This document shows positions 9,511 through 17,153 of a stretch of DNA of 64,000 bases, piece by piece. Positions within the stretch are counted from its first letter, which is position 1. The number at the start of each line of letters is the position of its first letter. Location: NCBI GenBank assembly GCA_040510375.1, contig JBEVJC010000012.1:62001-126000 (forward strand), written 5' to 3'. The stretch is from JBEVJC01 sp040510375 (GTDB lineage: Bacteria; Bacteroidota; Bacteroidia; Chitinophagales; Chitinophagaceae). Under the pieces are notes generated by a model that did not search any database, was not told where the DNA came from, and saw only the letters and a program-made list of their open reading frames with translations. The position numbers were made by a program, and so were the translations under genes.

Positions 9511-9924
9511 CTAGTCGATACTCAATTCAGCTGCCGGATCCCAGAACAGGGTTTTAAAGTCAGCAACCTGGTCGTCTACAACTTTTACCCCTTCTTTTTT
9601 TAACAGTCGTTCCATCTCACCGGGATCTTCAAAATGGTGTTTGCCCGACAGGATTCCCATACGGTTTACAACCCGGTGGGCCGGGACCTTTGGCCTTGCC
9701 GAGCGACAACTATTCATTGCCCAGCCTACCATCCTCGAAGAAGATTTTGTTCCAAGGCTGGCAGCAATTGCTCCGTAAGATGTTACCCTTCCCTTTGGAA
9801 TCATACGGGCTACGGCATACACCTGTTCAAAAAAGTTTGAGTCAGTTTTACCCGAGGATATAACTGCTTTGGCTTTTTCCCTGATTGAGGTTTTTGCAGG
9901 TGCTGCTTTTTTTCTGGAGGCCAT
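9511..9924 (-). CDS. atl: Alkyltransferase-like protein (MGMT fold, no active cysteine)
   Basis: A 137-aa protein with the DNA-binding domain of O6-methylguanine-DNA methyltransferase (MIPKGRVTSYGAIAASLG, MVGWAMNSC, HRVVNRMGILSG). The active-site PCHR motif reads PAHR, so the acceptor cysteine is replaced by alanine. That defines an alkyltransferase-like (ATL) protein, which binds O6-alkylguanine and flips it out but cannot remove the alkyl group. It is thought to hand the lesion to nucleotide excision repair. The start is the ATG at 9924 (MASRKKAAPAK); the frame extends five codons further only to a TTG. The N-terminal 20 residues are Lys/Ala-rich. It follows trmB and the DUF5522 gene on the same strand. 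Confidence 0.85.
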   Translation of the reverse strand: MASRKKAAPAKTSIREKAKAVISSGKTDSNFFEQVYAVARMIPKGRVTSYGAIAASLGTKSSSRMVGWAMNSCRSARPKVPAHRVVNRMGILSGKHHFEDPGEMERLLKKEGVKVVDDQVADFKTLFWDPAAELSID

Positions 9925-10055
9925 GGGTTTTATTTTCAATTGAGGCTGTTCTGTGTTTGAACCGGATGCCTTTTTTTAACTGGGCCTGTTTTGCGTTTTC
10001 TCTGAATGCCCTTTTTTGGATCTGTCTGGCGTTTTATCTGAATCCGGTTTTATAT

Positions 10056-10262
10056 TCATTCGGAGCCACTTGAAGTTTGGACTGATTGCCGGAGTGAAAG
10101 CAGAACAGATTTTTTAGGTTCGCTGACATTTTCAAAGTTAAAGGGGCAATGCCTGCATCCATTCCCGCAGCAATAGCCTCGTTGCAGATGAAATGTTTCC
10201 GTCAGGACAATCAGTCCCTGCGCATTGTAATAGTAGTGGGTCCCTTCTATCCATTCTTTCAT
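10056..10262 (-). CDS. DUF5522 cysteine-rich micro-protein
   Basis: A 68-aa protein with the hallmark CCGNGCRHCPF (four cysteines and a histidine), preceded by THYYYNAQGLIVLTETFHL. This is the DUF5522 family of Bacteroidota. The Cys/His cluster suggests a zinc knuckle or another metal site. It starts 6 bp after the stop codon of trmB, so the two are almost certainly co-transcribed. That position hints at a role near RNA modification or translation, but this is inference from context only. The C-terminal 20 residues are low-complexity. Confidence 0.8.
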   Translation of the reverse strand: MKEWIEGTHYYYNAQGLIVLTETFHLQRGYCCGNGCRHCPFNFENVSEPKKSVLLSLRQSVQTSSGSE

Positions 10263-10268
10263 GGGCTG

Positions 10269-11000
10269 TTAAGATTTAACCTTCTCGTCGCCGGTGATGC
10301 CTGCTTTCTCTTTAACCCATTCTTTGAGTTCTTCATCCAGTTCTTTCCCGGGTAAAAGGGCCGGCAATGAAAAACTTATAAAATGAATGCGGTTACTTCC
10401 GGCAATATCCAGTCCTTCATAATGCGTACGGATTTTCAGTTCCTCTGTCAGTTCAGCTTGTGCATATACATTATCCATCTCTGCATGAACCGTACAGTTG
10501 TACATTGAAGTCACCTTGCGGGTGAATTCATATAGGTCGGGACTATCGGTCTTTAAATGAATAACCGCACCAGGTTTCAACACCTGCTGGTATAACCGCA
10601 GGAACTTCGGATGGGTCAGTCTTTTCTTTGCCTTTGACATACGAAGCTGCGGATCCGGAAACGTGATCCAGATTGATGAAACCTCACCGGGTGCAAAATA
10701 ATCTGTCAGCTGGTCGATCTTGGTGCGCATAAATGCCACATTCCCCATTCCCAGCGCCCTTGCTTTTTTAGCCCCGACCCAAAGGCGATTCCCTTTAAGA
10801 TCGATGCCAATAAAATTTTGTTCCGGATAGAGCTGCCCGAGACCAAGGGCATACTCTCCTTTTCCGCAGGCCAGTTCAAGTGTCACAGGGTGATCATTAT
10901 CGAAATGGTTCTTCCAGTTACCCGGCATGTTTTCGGGGTATTGTAAAACATTATCGAACGATTTTATCTCTTCAAAACGGATCAGCTTCTTTTGTCCCAT
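10269..11000 (-). CDS. trmB: tRNA (guanosine(46)-N7)-methyltransferase
   Basis: TrmB transfers a methyl group from SAM to N7 of G46 in the tRNA variable loop. The SAM-binding motif ELACGKGEYALGLG, the acidic strand end GIDLKGNRLW, and the family signature ITFPDPQLRMSKAKKR are all visible. I start it at the ATG at 11000 (MGQKKLIRF), because the frame's earlier start is only a TTG. Length is about 243 aa, normal for the Bacteroidota form. It heads a small minus-strand unit with the DUF5522 gene. Confidence 0.93.
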   Translation of the reverse strand: MGQKKLIRFEEIKSFDNVLQYPENMPGNWKNHFDNDHPVTLELACGKGEYALGLGQLYPEQNFIGIDLKGNRLWVGAKKARALGMGNVAFMRTKIDQLTDYFAPGEVSSIWITFPDPQLRMSKAKKRLTHPKFLRLYQQVLKPGAVIHLKTDSPDLYEFTRKVTSMYNCTVHAEMDNVYAQAELTEELKIRTHYEGLDIAGSNRIHFISFSLPALLPGKELDEELKEWVKEKAGITGDEKVKS

Positions 11001-11094
11001 ACGCTGCAAAGTTAGCAGGTTATAAACAATGGACGTTGTGGCACCCGGTTTGACTCAATAGCGTATATATTTTAATCAACTTAAAACCAACTTT

Positions 11095-11703
11095 ATGAAT
11101 TTCAACACCTTAAGTATCGGATTCAGGAAGGTTCTGCCTGTGTTTACGTTGTCCTTACTGATTCTGGCCTGCAATAGTGATGATTCAGGAAATAAGTCCA
11201 CATCAGGCGATAACGGAATGAATACAGACACCACCAGTATGGGGCCAGATGGAGCTCCATTAAATAATACAACGGTCGTAACCGGCCCTGCAGATTCAAG
11301 TTCGAGAAACCGGAGGAAAGGCCGGATAAGCGCTTCCCTTGCAGCTGAAGATCTCAGCAGCAAGATCACGATGGATAAAATGGGATATTATAACCGTACG
11401 GAAGTATCACCTGTATTCAGAGGCGGCCAGGTTGGACTGGAAGATTATATAAATGCAAACCTTGAATATCCGCAGGAAGCTATCGACAATGATATCGAAG
11501 GAACTGTGCGGGTGCAGTTTGCTGTTGATGAAAAAGGGAAAGTATCCAACGTGTCCATTATTGGTGACAAGCTGGGATATGGCCTGGAGGAAGAAGCTGT
11601 TAAAGTAGTTTCATTGATGCCCGCGTGGACAGCTGGGACAGTGAAAGGTAAAGGTGTAAAAACATGGCGCACTTTACCGATAACCTATAAGCTGGAAAGC
11701 TGA
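11095..11703 (+). CDS. TonB C-terminal domain lipoprotein
   Basis: A 202-aa predicted lipoprotein. The signal ends at the lipobox LILAC (cysteine near residue 26), followed by a Ser/Thr/Asp-rich linker of about 90 residues and a TonB C-terminal domain (NLEYPQEAIDNDIEGTVRVQ, FAVDEKGKVSN, LPITYKLES). It differs from classical TonB in having a lipid anchor in place of a transmembrane helix and in lacking ExbB/ExbD neighbours. It may therefore work as an outer-membrane-tethered adaptor and not as an energy transducer. It faces the DUF3078 gene and shares a hairpin with it. Confidence 0.8.
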   Translation: MNFNTLSIGFRKVLPVFTLSLLILACNSDDSGNKSTSGDNGMNTDTTSMGPDGAPLNNTTVVTGPADSSSRNRRKGRISASLAAEDLSSKITMDKMGYYNRTEVSPVFRGGQVGLEDYINANLEYPQEAIDNDIEGTVRVQFAVDEKGKVSNVSIIGDKLGYGLEEEAVKVVSLMPAWTAGTVKGKGVKTWRTLPITYKLES

Positions 11704-11730
11704 TACAACCTTGTTGTAGTTGAGGAATGA

Positions 11731-11770
11731 AACAAGACCCCGCATTTGGTAATGCAGGGCCTTGTTATTT
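11731..11770. terminator. Probable shared terminator hairpin between convergent genes
   Basis: AACAAG...CTTGTT (11731-11736/11761-11766) encloses CCC/GGG and GCATT/AATGC stems with loop TGGT. It sits between two convergent stop codons. The T-tract is weak. Confidence 0.5.
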
Positions 11771-11778
11771 GGAAGATA

Positions 11779-12705
11779 TCAGAACCTGAGCTGGAGGCCT
11801 ACTCCTACCATCGACTTCAATTGCGTCCTGGCGCCTTTTTCGGTCTTGCCGAAAAGTCGTACCTCGTCGTCATAAATCAGATCAACACTCCATACCAGGT
11901 TAAGTAGTTTGGAAAGTTTTACGTTGACAAGATTGGTGAAGTTGACATCTACATTCTGCGGCTTACGTTGGTAGTTGGAGAAAAGATCCAGTCGTCCTTT
12001 ATACGACACGATGCTATTGAATTCCCGGAAATAGTTGATGGTTGAAAAAGCACCGATTTCCGTCTTTGCATGTTTACCGGGTTCAACACCGTATGCACCT
12101 ATTGAAGAAAGTGAATCTTCCCTGACGATTGTCCACCTGACTGTTGCAGGAGATACAAATATAGATAGTCCACGTGCTGGTTTCCAGTCGAAACCCGGAC
12201 TCAGCAATATGTATGCGGGTGCGAGAAAATCTGACACCAGGGTTTTTGAGTCTTCCGTATACGTGAAGCCTTTGAAAAACTGCGACCTGAAATTAAAAAG
12301 CCCGGCCACATTAAGTTTCGGCGCCAGTGCAAATCCGTATTTGGATAACAAATCAATGCGATCGTCATTCTTGCGGTTTCCAAGACTGCTTGTATTTACA
12401 TAACCCAGGTTGAAGTCAAGCGTATTATCCCAACTATGATTTCCTTTCTTGTAAAAAGCAAACAGACTGAGCAGGCTGTTCACAGAAAGCGAGAAATCAT
12501 CGCCGCCTGCGGCCCAGTTGCTCAATGAACCCTGCGAAAGGTTAATGCTGTAAATCCCGCCTTTCTTCCATATTTTGGGTACGGTATCAGCCGGATCTTT
12601 TTTGATTTCCCTGGATGAAGCATTCTTCAGGTCGGTAACGGTTTTGTCCTGTGCTTGTGTAGTAAGGGCGAATAGGGTAAATAAAAGAACCAGGTTCAAT
12701 TTCAT
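11779..12705 (-). CDS. DUF3078 outer-membrane-type protein
   Basis: A 308-aa protein with a signal peptide (cleavage near TTQAQ, residue 18) and repeated amphipathic beta segments ending in a terminal phenylalanine (VGVGLQLRF), typical of outer-membrane beta-barrels. The motif WKKGGIYSINLSQGSLSNWAAGG is diagnostic of DUF3078, a Bacteroidota-restricted family of unknown function. No partner genes are adjacent. The upstream side faces the tRNA-like RNA locus. Confidence 0.85.
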   Translation of the reverse strand: MKLNLVLLFTLFALTTQAQDKTVTDLKNASSREIKKDPADTVPKIWKKGGIYSINLSQGSLSNWAAGGDDFSLSVNSLLSLFAFYKKGNHSWDNTLDFNLGYVNTSSLGNRKNDDRIDLLSKYGFALAPKLNVAGLFNFRSQFFKGFTYTEDSKTLVSDFLAPAYILLSPGFDWKPARGLSIFVSPATVRWTIVREDSLSSIGAYGVEPGKHAKTEIGAFSTINYFREFNSIVSYKGRLDLFSNYQRKPQNVDVNFTNLVNVKLSKLLNLVWSVDLIYDDEVRLFGKTEKGARTQLKSMVGVGLQLRF

Positions 12706-12900
12706 AACGCAGTATTTTGGCGCAAATGTATAGGAGAATTGGATTTTTTCGGCCGTACCGGGTATTAGTTATTTGTCATTGACGGGAAGAAGACACCTGG
12801 TTGGGGAAATACCTGATTGCAACGCGTGATAAAAGATGATGCCTTGTTGGGGAATACCTGATTGCAGCCTGGATTAGGGGATGCCGTGAAAAAGGAGAAG
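12706..12900. other. Intergenic, upstream of the DUF3078 gene
   Basis: About 195 bp with an imperfect direct repeat (TTGGGGAAATACCTGATTGCA near 12801 and a diverged copy, TTGGGGAATACCTGATTGCA, near 12847). No gene. The minus-strand RNA terminator begins just beyond. Confidence 0.4.
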
Positions 12901-12901
12901 T

Positions 12902-12933
12902 AAAAAAAAGCCCTCGTAAGAAATTACGAAGGC
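12902..12933 (-). terminator. Intrinsic terminator of the tRNA-like RNA
   Basis: On the minus strand: GCCTTCGTAA (12933-12924), loop TTTC, TTACGAGGGC (12919-12910), then eight T (12909-12902). The stem is 10 bp with one G-T pair. It has a T-tract only in the minus direction and lies 24 nt after the 3' end of the tRNA-like fold. Confidence 0.9.
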
Positions 12934-12957
12934 AAACAATCACATGAGAAAAGAGAG

Positions 12958-13128
12958 CTGTAGGGGGAGGGATCGAACCTCCACGAGGCGGTTAGCTATA
13001 GCACAAAGTTGAGTGGTCGACCCTGGTCGCCCAGTATTTCTACCAGGCGGCTCTATGCTACGTTTGTTCCGTTGACCTCACCCCCGAGACAAGAGGGCAT
13101 GTCTGCCAAAAATTTCATCACCCCACAG
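12958..13128 (-). ncRNA. tRNA-like RNA with a giant structured variable arm
   Basis: About 171 nt. Acceptor: TGTGGGG (13127-13121) pairs with CCCTACA (12965-12959), and the flanking C13128-G12958 pair would extend it. T8 and G9 follow. The D arm ATG/CAT encloses a 14-nt loop with A14, GG and A21 (13118-13099), close to tRNA-Leu. G26 is followed by anticodon stem CCCTC/GGGGG with loop TTGTCTC (13097-13081); U33 is kept, formal anticodon GUC, but position 37 is U. T arm: GGAGG, TTCGATC, CCTCC (12982-12966), fully canonical. Between the anticodon and T arms lie 98 nt. They fold as GAGG/CCTC, CGG/CCG, an 8-bp helix with one bulge (TAGCATAG/CTATAGCTA) and an inner CCTGGT/ACCAGG hairpin. No CCA is encoded. 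It has its own promoter and terminator. It is not tmRNA (too short, no tag frame), and a group I intron is unlikely. Decoding ability is doubtful. Confidence 0.72.
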
Positions 13129-13185
13129 TGTAAAGCAGAACCGGTTATTTTTGTCTGGCGGCGTCTGCAGAAGAACTTAATAAGA

Positions 13186-13218
13186 CAAATCTAGCCCAAA
13201 TGGCGTTTTAATTCCAAA
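13186..13218 (-). promoter_or_regulatory. Bacteroidota-type promoter of the tRNA-like RNA
   Basis: On the minus strand: TTTG (13218-13215), a 21-nt spacer, TAGATTTG (13193-13186), matching TTTG-N19-21-TAnnTTTG. The predicted start would be near 13179, about 50 nt before the mature 5' end. Confidence 0.6.
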
Positions 13219-13266
13219 TTTTCCAATAAATATTTTGAAAGTATAGAAATTATTCAAATATTTACA

Positions 13267-13281
13267 ATATTCATTGAATAT
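13267..13281. promoter_or_regulatory. Palindrome upstream of the Lrp/AsnC gene
   Basis: ATATTCA-T-TGAATAT, a perfect 15-bp palindrome in an AT-rich region 20 nt before the start codon. Lrp/AsnC proteins bind 15-bp AT-rich palindromes and often regulate their own gene, so this is a plausible autoregulatory site. Confidence 0.55.
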
Positions 13282-13301
13282 AATCAAAAATCAACTGCAA
13301 A

Positions 13302-13778
13302 ATGAGCCCCAAATTGAATCTGGACAAACTTGATCTCGACATCATCCACCATATGATGGAAAATGCGGAGATATCGTATGCTGACCTGGGTAAAAAGTTA
13401 TTTGTATCAGGTGGAACCATTCATGTTCGTATCAAAAAATTACATGAAGCCGGCGTTGTTAAGGGCACCCGGTTAAATGTCAATCTTGATCTGCTTGGTT
13501 ATGATGTTATCGCTTTCATAGGTATTTACCTGAAAGAAAGTTCGCTTTATGATGCCGTTGCAAAGGAACTGCAGAAGATTCCGGAAATAGTCAGGCTCAA
13601 TTATACCACGGGAAACTACAGCATGTTTGCGGAGATAGTATGTAAGGATATTACCGGATTAAGGTATGTATTGCACGACCAGTTACAGAAAATTAAAGGG
13701 ATTGAACGAACGGAGACTTTTATTTCACTGGATGAAAGTTTCAGTCGTAATGTACAGGTGGTTAATGGCGGGATCTGA
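13302..13778 (+). CDS. Lrp/AsnC family transcriptional regulator
   Basis: A 158-aa regulator. The N-terminal winged helix-turn-helix (LDIIHHMMENAEISYADLGKK and VSGGTIHVRIKKLHEAGVV) is followed by a RAM/AsnC_trans_reg ligand-binding domain (VIAFIGIYL, IVRLNYTTGNYSMFAEIVCKD). It should bind DNA as an octamer or tetramer of dimers in response to an amino acid, but the ligand cannot be read from the sequence. A perfect AT-rich palindrome lies 20 nt upstream. Its last 17 bp overlap the end of the convergent ABC permease gene. The divergently oriented tRNA-like RNA lies upstream. Confidence 0.93.
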   Translation: MSPKLNLDKLDLDIIHHMMENAEISYADLGKKLFVSGGTIHVRIKKLHEAGVVKGTRLNVNLDLLGYDVIAFIGIYLKESSLYDAVAKELQKIPEIVRLNYTTGNYSMFAEIVCKDITGLRYVLHDQLQKIKGIERTETFISLDESFSRNVQVVNGGI

Positions 13779-14850
13779 CATGAAGGGCATCCCTGAGTCC
13801 GTTACCCAGCAGGTTGAATGCAAGGACCAGCAACATGATAGCAAACCCCGGAGCCAGGGCAAGCATTGGATTCTGGGTTATAATAAAATTATAATTCTCC
13901 TTGATCATAAGTCCCCAGCTTGGCTGGGGCGCCTGTACTCCTATCCCCAGGAAACTTAATCCTGCTTCGATAACAATGGCAGATGCAAAATTGGAGGCGG
14001 CGATAACGATCACCGGTCCCATGATATTTGGCCAGATATGTTTTATTATGGTATGTACACCCGAATATCCCAATGCCCTGGCTGCTTCAATATATTCGAG
14101 TTCGCGGAGGGCAATCACCTGGCCGCGGACCAGCCTCGCTACACTCACCCACATGGTTAGTCCAACTGCAATGAAAACCTGCCAGAAACCACGTCCCAGC
14201 GCAAGAGTAATTGCAAACACAAGTAATAAGGTGGGAATACTCCAGATCACATTGATAAACCACATGATTATATCATCAGCGGTGCCGCGATAGAATCCGG
14301 CAACTGAACCAAGGATCAATCCGATAGATAATGAAATAACAACCGTGATCAGTCCCACGCTGAGACTTACCCTTGTGCCCACAATCAACCGGCTGAGTAT
14401 GTCCCTGCCAAACTTATCGGTGCCGAGCAGGAAGGTTTGCGTAACAACGGGAGAGGGGGCAAGCTGGCTGAGATTAAAAACCTGCCGGTCGGACAAACCC
14501 TCATCAATAAAATGCCGGACAATCATACTATCGCCTGCTTGCTGGTAACTGGTTATGGGAACATAATAGTATGGATCTTCCCGGCCATGGAGCAGTCGTG
14601 AAAAAAAACCTGTCTGTTTTACATTCTTTTCCTTTTTAACCAGCAGGAATGCCTGACGATATCCAGGACGGTTGCCACCAATTTCAAGAATGATCCTGTT
14701 TGCGAATGGAGATGGATCCGGAGCTATAAAATAGGCAAAGACAGCAGTAAGTAAACTTAACGCTATGATGAATATTCCAGCCATGGCAGCCTTGTTCTTA
14801 CGGAGGCGTTTCCACGTTGCTTGCCGGAATGTAAGTGAAACTTTATCCAT
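13762..14850 (-). CDS. Oligopeptide/dipeptide-type ABC transporter permease (DppC/OppC family)
   Basis: A 362-aa inner-membrane permease. After an N-terminal cytoplasmic stretch and a first membrane helix (AMAGIFIIALSLLTAVFAYF) there is a roughly 110-residue extracytoplasmic insert. The binding-protein-dependent transport domain follows: GTDKFGRDILSRLIVGTR, several helices, and the EAA loop near ALRELEYIEAARALGYSG, which contacts the ATPase. This is the C-type partner of a two-permease system that normally works with a B-type permease, ATPases and a binding protein. None of those are in the window, so it is an orphan here. Its 3' end overlaps the Lrp gene. Confidence 0.9.
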   Translation of the reverse strand: MDKVSLTFRQATWKRLRKNKAAMAGIFIIALSLLTAVFAYFIAPDPSPFANRIILEIGGNRPGYRQAFLLVKKEKNVKQTGFFSRLLHGREDPYYYVPITSYQQAGDSMIVRHFIDEGLSDRQVFNLSQLAPSPVVTQTFLLGTDKFGRDILSRLIVGTRVSLSVGLITVVISLSIGLILGSVAGFYRGTADDIIMWFINVIWSIPTLLLVFAITLALGRGFWQVFIAVGLTMWVSVARLVRGQVIALRELEYIEAARALGYSGVHTIIKHIWPNIMGPVIVIAASNFASAIVIEAGLSFLGIGVQAPQPSWGLMIKENYNFIITQNPMLALAPGFAIMLLVLAFNLLGNGLRDALHVRSRH

Positions 14851-14862
14851 CGGTGATTAAAG

Positions 14863-16002
14863 CTAAGAAACTTTCCTTCCTTTCCATTCATAAGTATGGA
14901 TCTGACCGAGGAAACCAGACAACACTGTATATAAGATATGTGCTGGTTGGAACAAAGGGAATAGCCAGGCAGTCCCGCGGAGCTTATAAAAACCGGCGAC
15001 CGACCAGTAGAATGGAAATTCAACCAGCGTTTTCCCGAGAAGCAACAGAAGCAGGAGTAACCATAGTTGGGGGAACCAGTATGCGGCCACCAGTAACACA
15101 GGGAACAGGAGGTTGAAGCAATATACCAGTGCAAGTACAGGGAGCATATTTTTTTCCTGGTAAACAGTTGCCTTGCTGGCCCAGCGGATCCGTTGATTAA
15201 AAAAACTGCCGATAGTTGGTTGGGCAGATGTGGCCATGATCGCTTTGGCTGAACGGAGATAACCAATGCGTTCCGGATATCGTTGCCTGATCTTGTACAG
15301 TAGCAGCATATCATCGCCCGATGCAATATGATCAATACCGCGGAAACCCTCCACTTCATAAAATACATCACGCCGGTAAGCCATATTGGCGCCGTTACAC
15401 ATAGCATGGATCTTTCCCTGCACCGATGCAGCGGTGATTCCCTGGAGTACAAGGAAGTCCATTGACTGGAACAGGCCGATTATCGTTCTGCCATGATTGA
15501 TAACAACCGGTGCAGCAATAAATACCGGACTTGTGTTCTGATAAAAAAGAGCCATGGTGGAAAGCCAGTCGTGCCCGGGAATACAATCGGCATCAGTGGT
15601 GATGATCAGTTCACCTGAAGCAACGGCAATACCTGTTTCAATGGATTTTTTTTTAAAGGAATTTATTTGCTGGTCGGGCAGATGGATGAGTTTAACTCGC
15701 GGAAATGTTTTAACAATGTCAACGGTACCGTCTTCAGAATGATCATCCACCACAATAATTTCAAGTTTGCCTCCGGGATATTGTTGAGCAAGTATTGCTG
15801 TAAGCAGGTTACCGATGTTCAGTGCTTCATTTCGTACCGGAATGATGATGCTGATGCTGGTTACCGGTTCTCCCAGGGGAATAAAAACCGGAACGGCATT
15901 CCAGTTTCGCCAGTATATAAATATCAGCAAGCTATATCCGGTGAATAAAATTGCGGCAACGATAAGGGTAAAAAGCATGATCGACAAATCTAACAAATGC
16001 AT
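14863..16002 (-). CDS. Membrane glycosyltransferase, family 2
   Basis: A GT2 enzyme of about 379 aa with an N-terminal membrane helix and two or more C-terminal helices. Catalytic motifs are visible: ISIIIPVRNEALNIG, VVDDHSEDGT, the metal-binding TTDADC and the acceptor-side QRIRWASKATVY (QxxRW). This pattern is typical of processive or lipid-linked transferases that build polysaccharides or glycolipids on the inner membrane. The start is the ATG at 16002 (MHLLDLSIM); the longer frame begins only with TTG. It ends 12 bp before the ABC permease start, so the two may share a transcript without an obvious functional link. Confidence 0.88.
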   Translation of the reverse strand: MHLLDLSIMLFTLIVAAILFTGYSLLIFIYWRNWNAVPVFIPLGEPVTSISIIIPVRNEALNIGNLLTAILAQQYPGGKLEIIVVDDHSEDGTVDIVKTFPRVKLIHLPDQQINSFKKKSIETGIAVASGELIITTDADCIPGHDWLSTMALFYQNTSPVFIAAPVVINHGRTIIGLFQSMDFLVLQGITAASVQGKIHAMCNGANMAYRRDVFYEVEGFRGIDHIASGDDMLLLYKIRQRYPERIGYLRSAKAIMATSAQPTIGSFFNQRIRWASKATVYQEKNMLPVLALVYCFNLLFPVLLVAAYWFPQLWLLLLLLLLGKTLVEFPFYWSVAGFYKLRGTAWLFPLFQPAHILYTVLSGFLGQIHTYEWKGRKVS

Positions 16003-16082
16003 ATGGAAGATCAATCTGACAATGCAATGATGTATGACTACCTATTCCGGCTGGGCAATACATGTTAAAGACATTGAGGGAA

Positions 16083-16916
16083 TCAATCCACCAGTGCCTT
16101 GAGAATCGACTCTGCATTTTTGGCCAGTAATACCTGGTGTCCGCAAGGCAGTTCGGTGAATGTACCATGAGGGCTGATCGATCTGATAAAACTGCGGCCT
16201 GTAGCGGGTTTGATGATCCTGTCGAACCGGCCATGTAAAAGACGTGTGGCTGTCTGGTTCTCGCGGATCTTCCTCCTGATTGCAGCACCGGAAGGATGCA
16301 GCCGACGCAGGGTCCGCCAGCGATGATAGATCAGTCTCCTGCTATTGGGATGTTCAACATAATCCGTAATAAATTTCACCCGGCTCTTGTTGACTAGCTT
16401 TAATTTTTTAACCTGCCGAAGGAATTTAAGGAACCAAAGACTATGGTGCATGGTGTAATGAAAAATCCGGTTGCCCAGTTTTGTGCTGGTGGCAAACCAA
16501 TACCAGAAACTGAAATTGAGTCCGTCCGGTGCCAGCAGGATCAGTCGTTCTACCTTCTTGGGGTCCGCCTGGAAGAGCCGGAGGGCAACCCTTCCACCAA
16601 GGCTGTAACCGATAAGGGAGTACTTGCCCGAAAGCCCAAGATGGGCGAACTCCAACAGATGTTTCTCCACCACCGCCTGCCGGATCTCCAGCAGGTCTTC
16701 TATCAAAAAAGCATTTTCTTCTTTCCAGATAGTGCGGCCGTGATGCGGCAGGTCGATGCAATAAAAACTAAAGTCGGATGCTTCGTTGCGGTCAAGTAAA
16801 CGAAAATGATCGCCTAGCTCACCATACCCGTGAAAGCAAATCACAATGTTTTTGCCTCGCCCGTAACGGTGGCAGCTTACAGATGATTTTTTATACTTTA
16901 AAAAATGATGTTCCAA
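16083..16916 (-). CDS. Alpha/beta hydrolase
   Basis: A 277-aa cytoplasmic alpha/beta-hydrolase. The oxyanion region is ICFHGYGELGDHF, the nucleophile is S105 in LIGYSLGGRV, and the probable catalytic histidine is H260 (LPCGHQVLLAK). The substrate is unknown; related proteins are carboxylesterases or lipases. The only in-frame start that keeps the domain intact appears to be a TTG at 16916, because no ATG lies before the first beta strand and the frame closes with a TGA upstream. It is followed by the glycosyltransferase gene on the same strand. Confidence 0.82.
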   Translation of the reverse strand: MEHHFLKYKKSSVSCHRYGRGKNIVICFHGYGELGDHFRLLDRNEASDFSFYCIDLPHHGRTIWKEENAFLIEDLLEIRQAVVEKHLLEFAHLGLSGKYSLIGYSLGGRVALRLFQADPKKVERLILLAPDGLNFSFWYWFATSTKLGNRIFHYTMHHSLWFLKFLRQVKKLKLVNKSRVKFITDYVEHPNSRRLIYHRWRTLRRLHPSGAAIRRKIRENQTATRLLHGRFDRIIKPATGRSFIRSISPHGTFTELPCGHQVLLAKNAESILKALVD

Positions 16917-17101
16917 AGGGTGGTTTATTAATTGTGGTATTTGTAAATATAGGTTTCAATGCGACCAATGACAGTTTTATTAAGGAAAAACCTGGAACCT
17001 TACCGATACTTTTAATTCTAAAGCCTTAATATGAAAAACAGATCATATAACAACGTTTAAATTATACCGATTAATAGGGGGCAAAATCTTTCGGGCAGGG
17101 G

Positions 17102-17153
17102 TTTGAGTTGTTCGGGAAAAATCTTACATTTGAATAGTTGCACAAACAACTAT
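17102..17153 (+). promoter_or_regulatory. Promoter with overlapping MarR operator
   Basis: TTTG (17102-17105), a 19-nt spacer and TACATTTG (17125-17132) form a near-ideal Bacteroidota promoter. Immediately after it, ATAGTTG-CACAAA-CAACTAT (17134-17153) is a perfect 7-bp inverted repeat ending at the base before the ATG. It covers the expected transcription start, so bound repressor would block initiation. This strongly suggests autorepression by the adjacent MarR protein. Confidence 0.8.

Noticed and set aside
12958..13128. tmRNA or tRNA with a group I intron
   Set aside because: At 171 nt it is much shorter than tmRNA and has no tag reading frame. The insert sits after a complete anticodon arm and not inside the anticodon loop, and it lacks visible group I core sequences.
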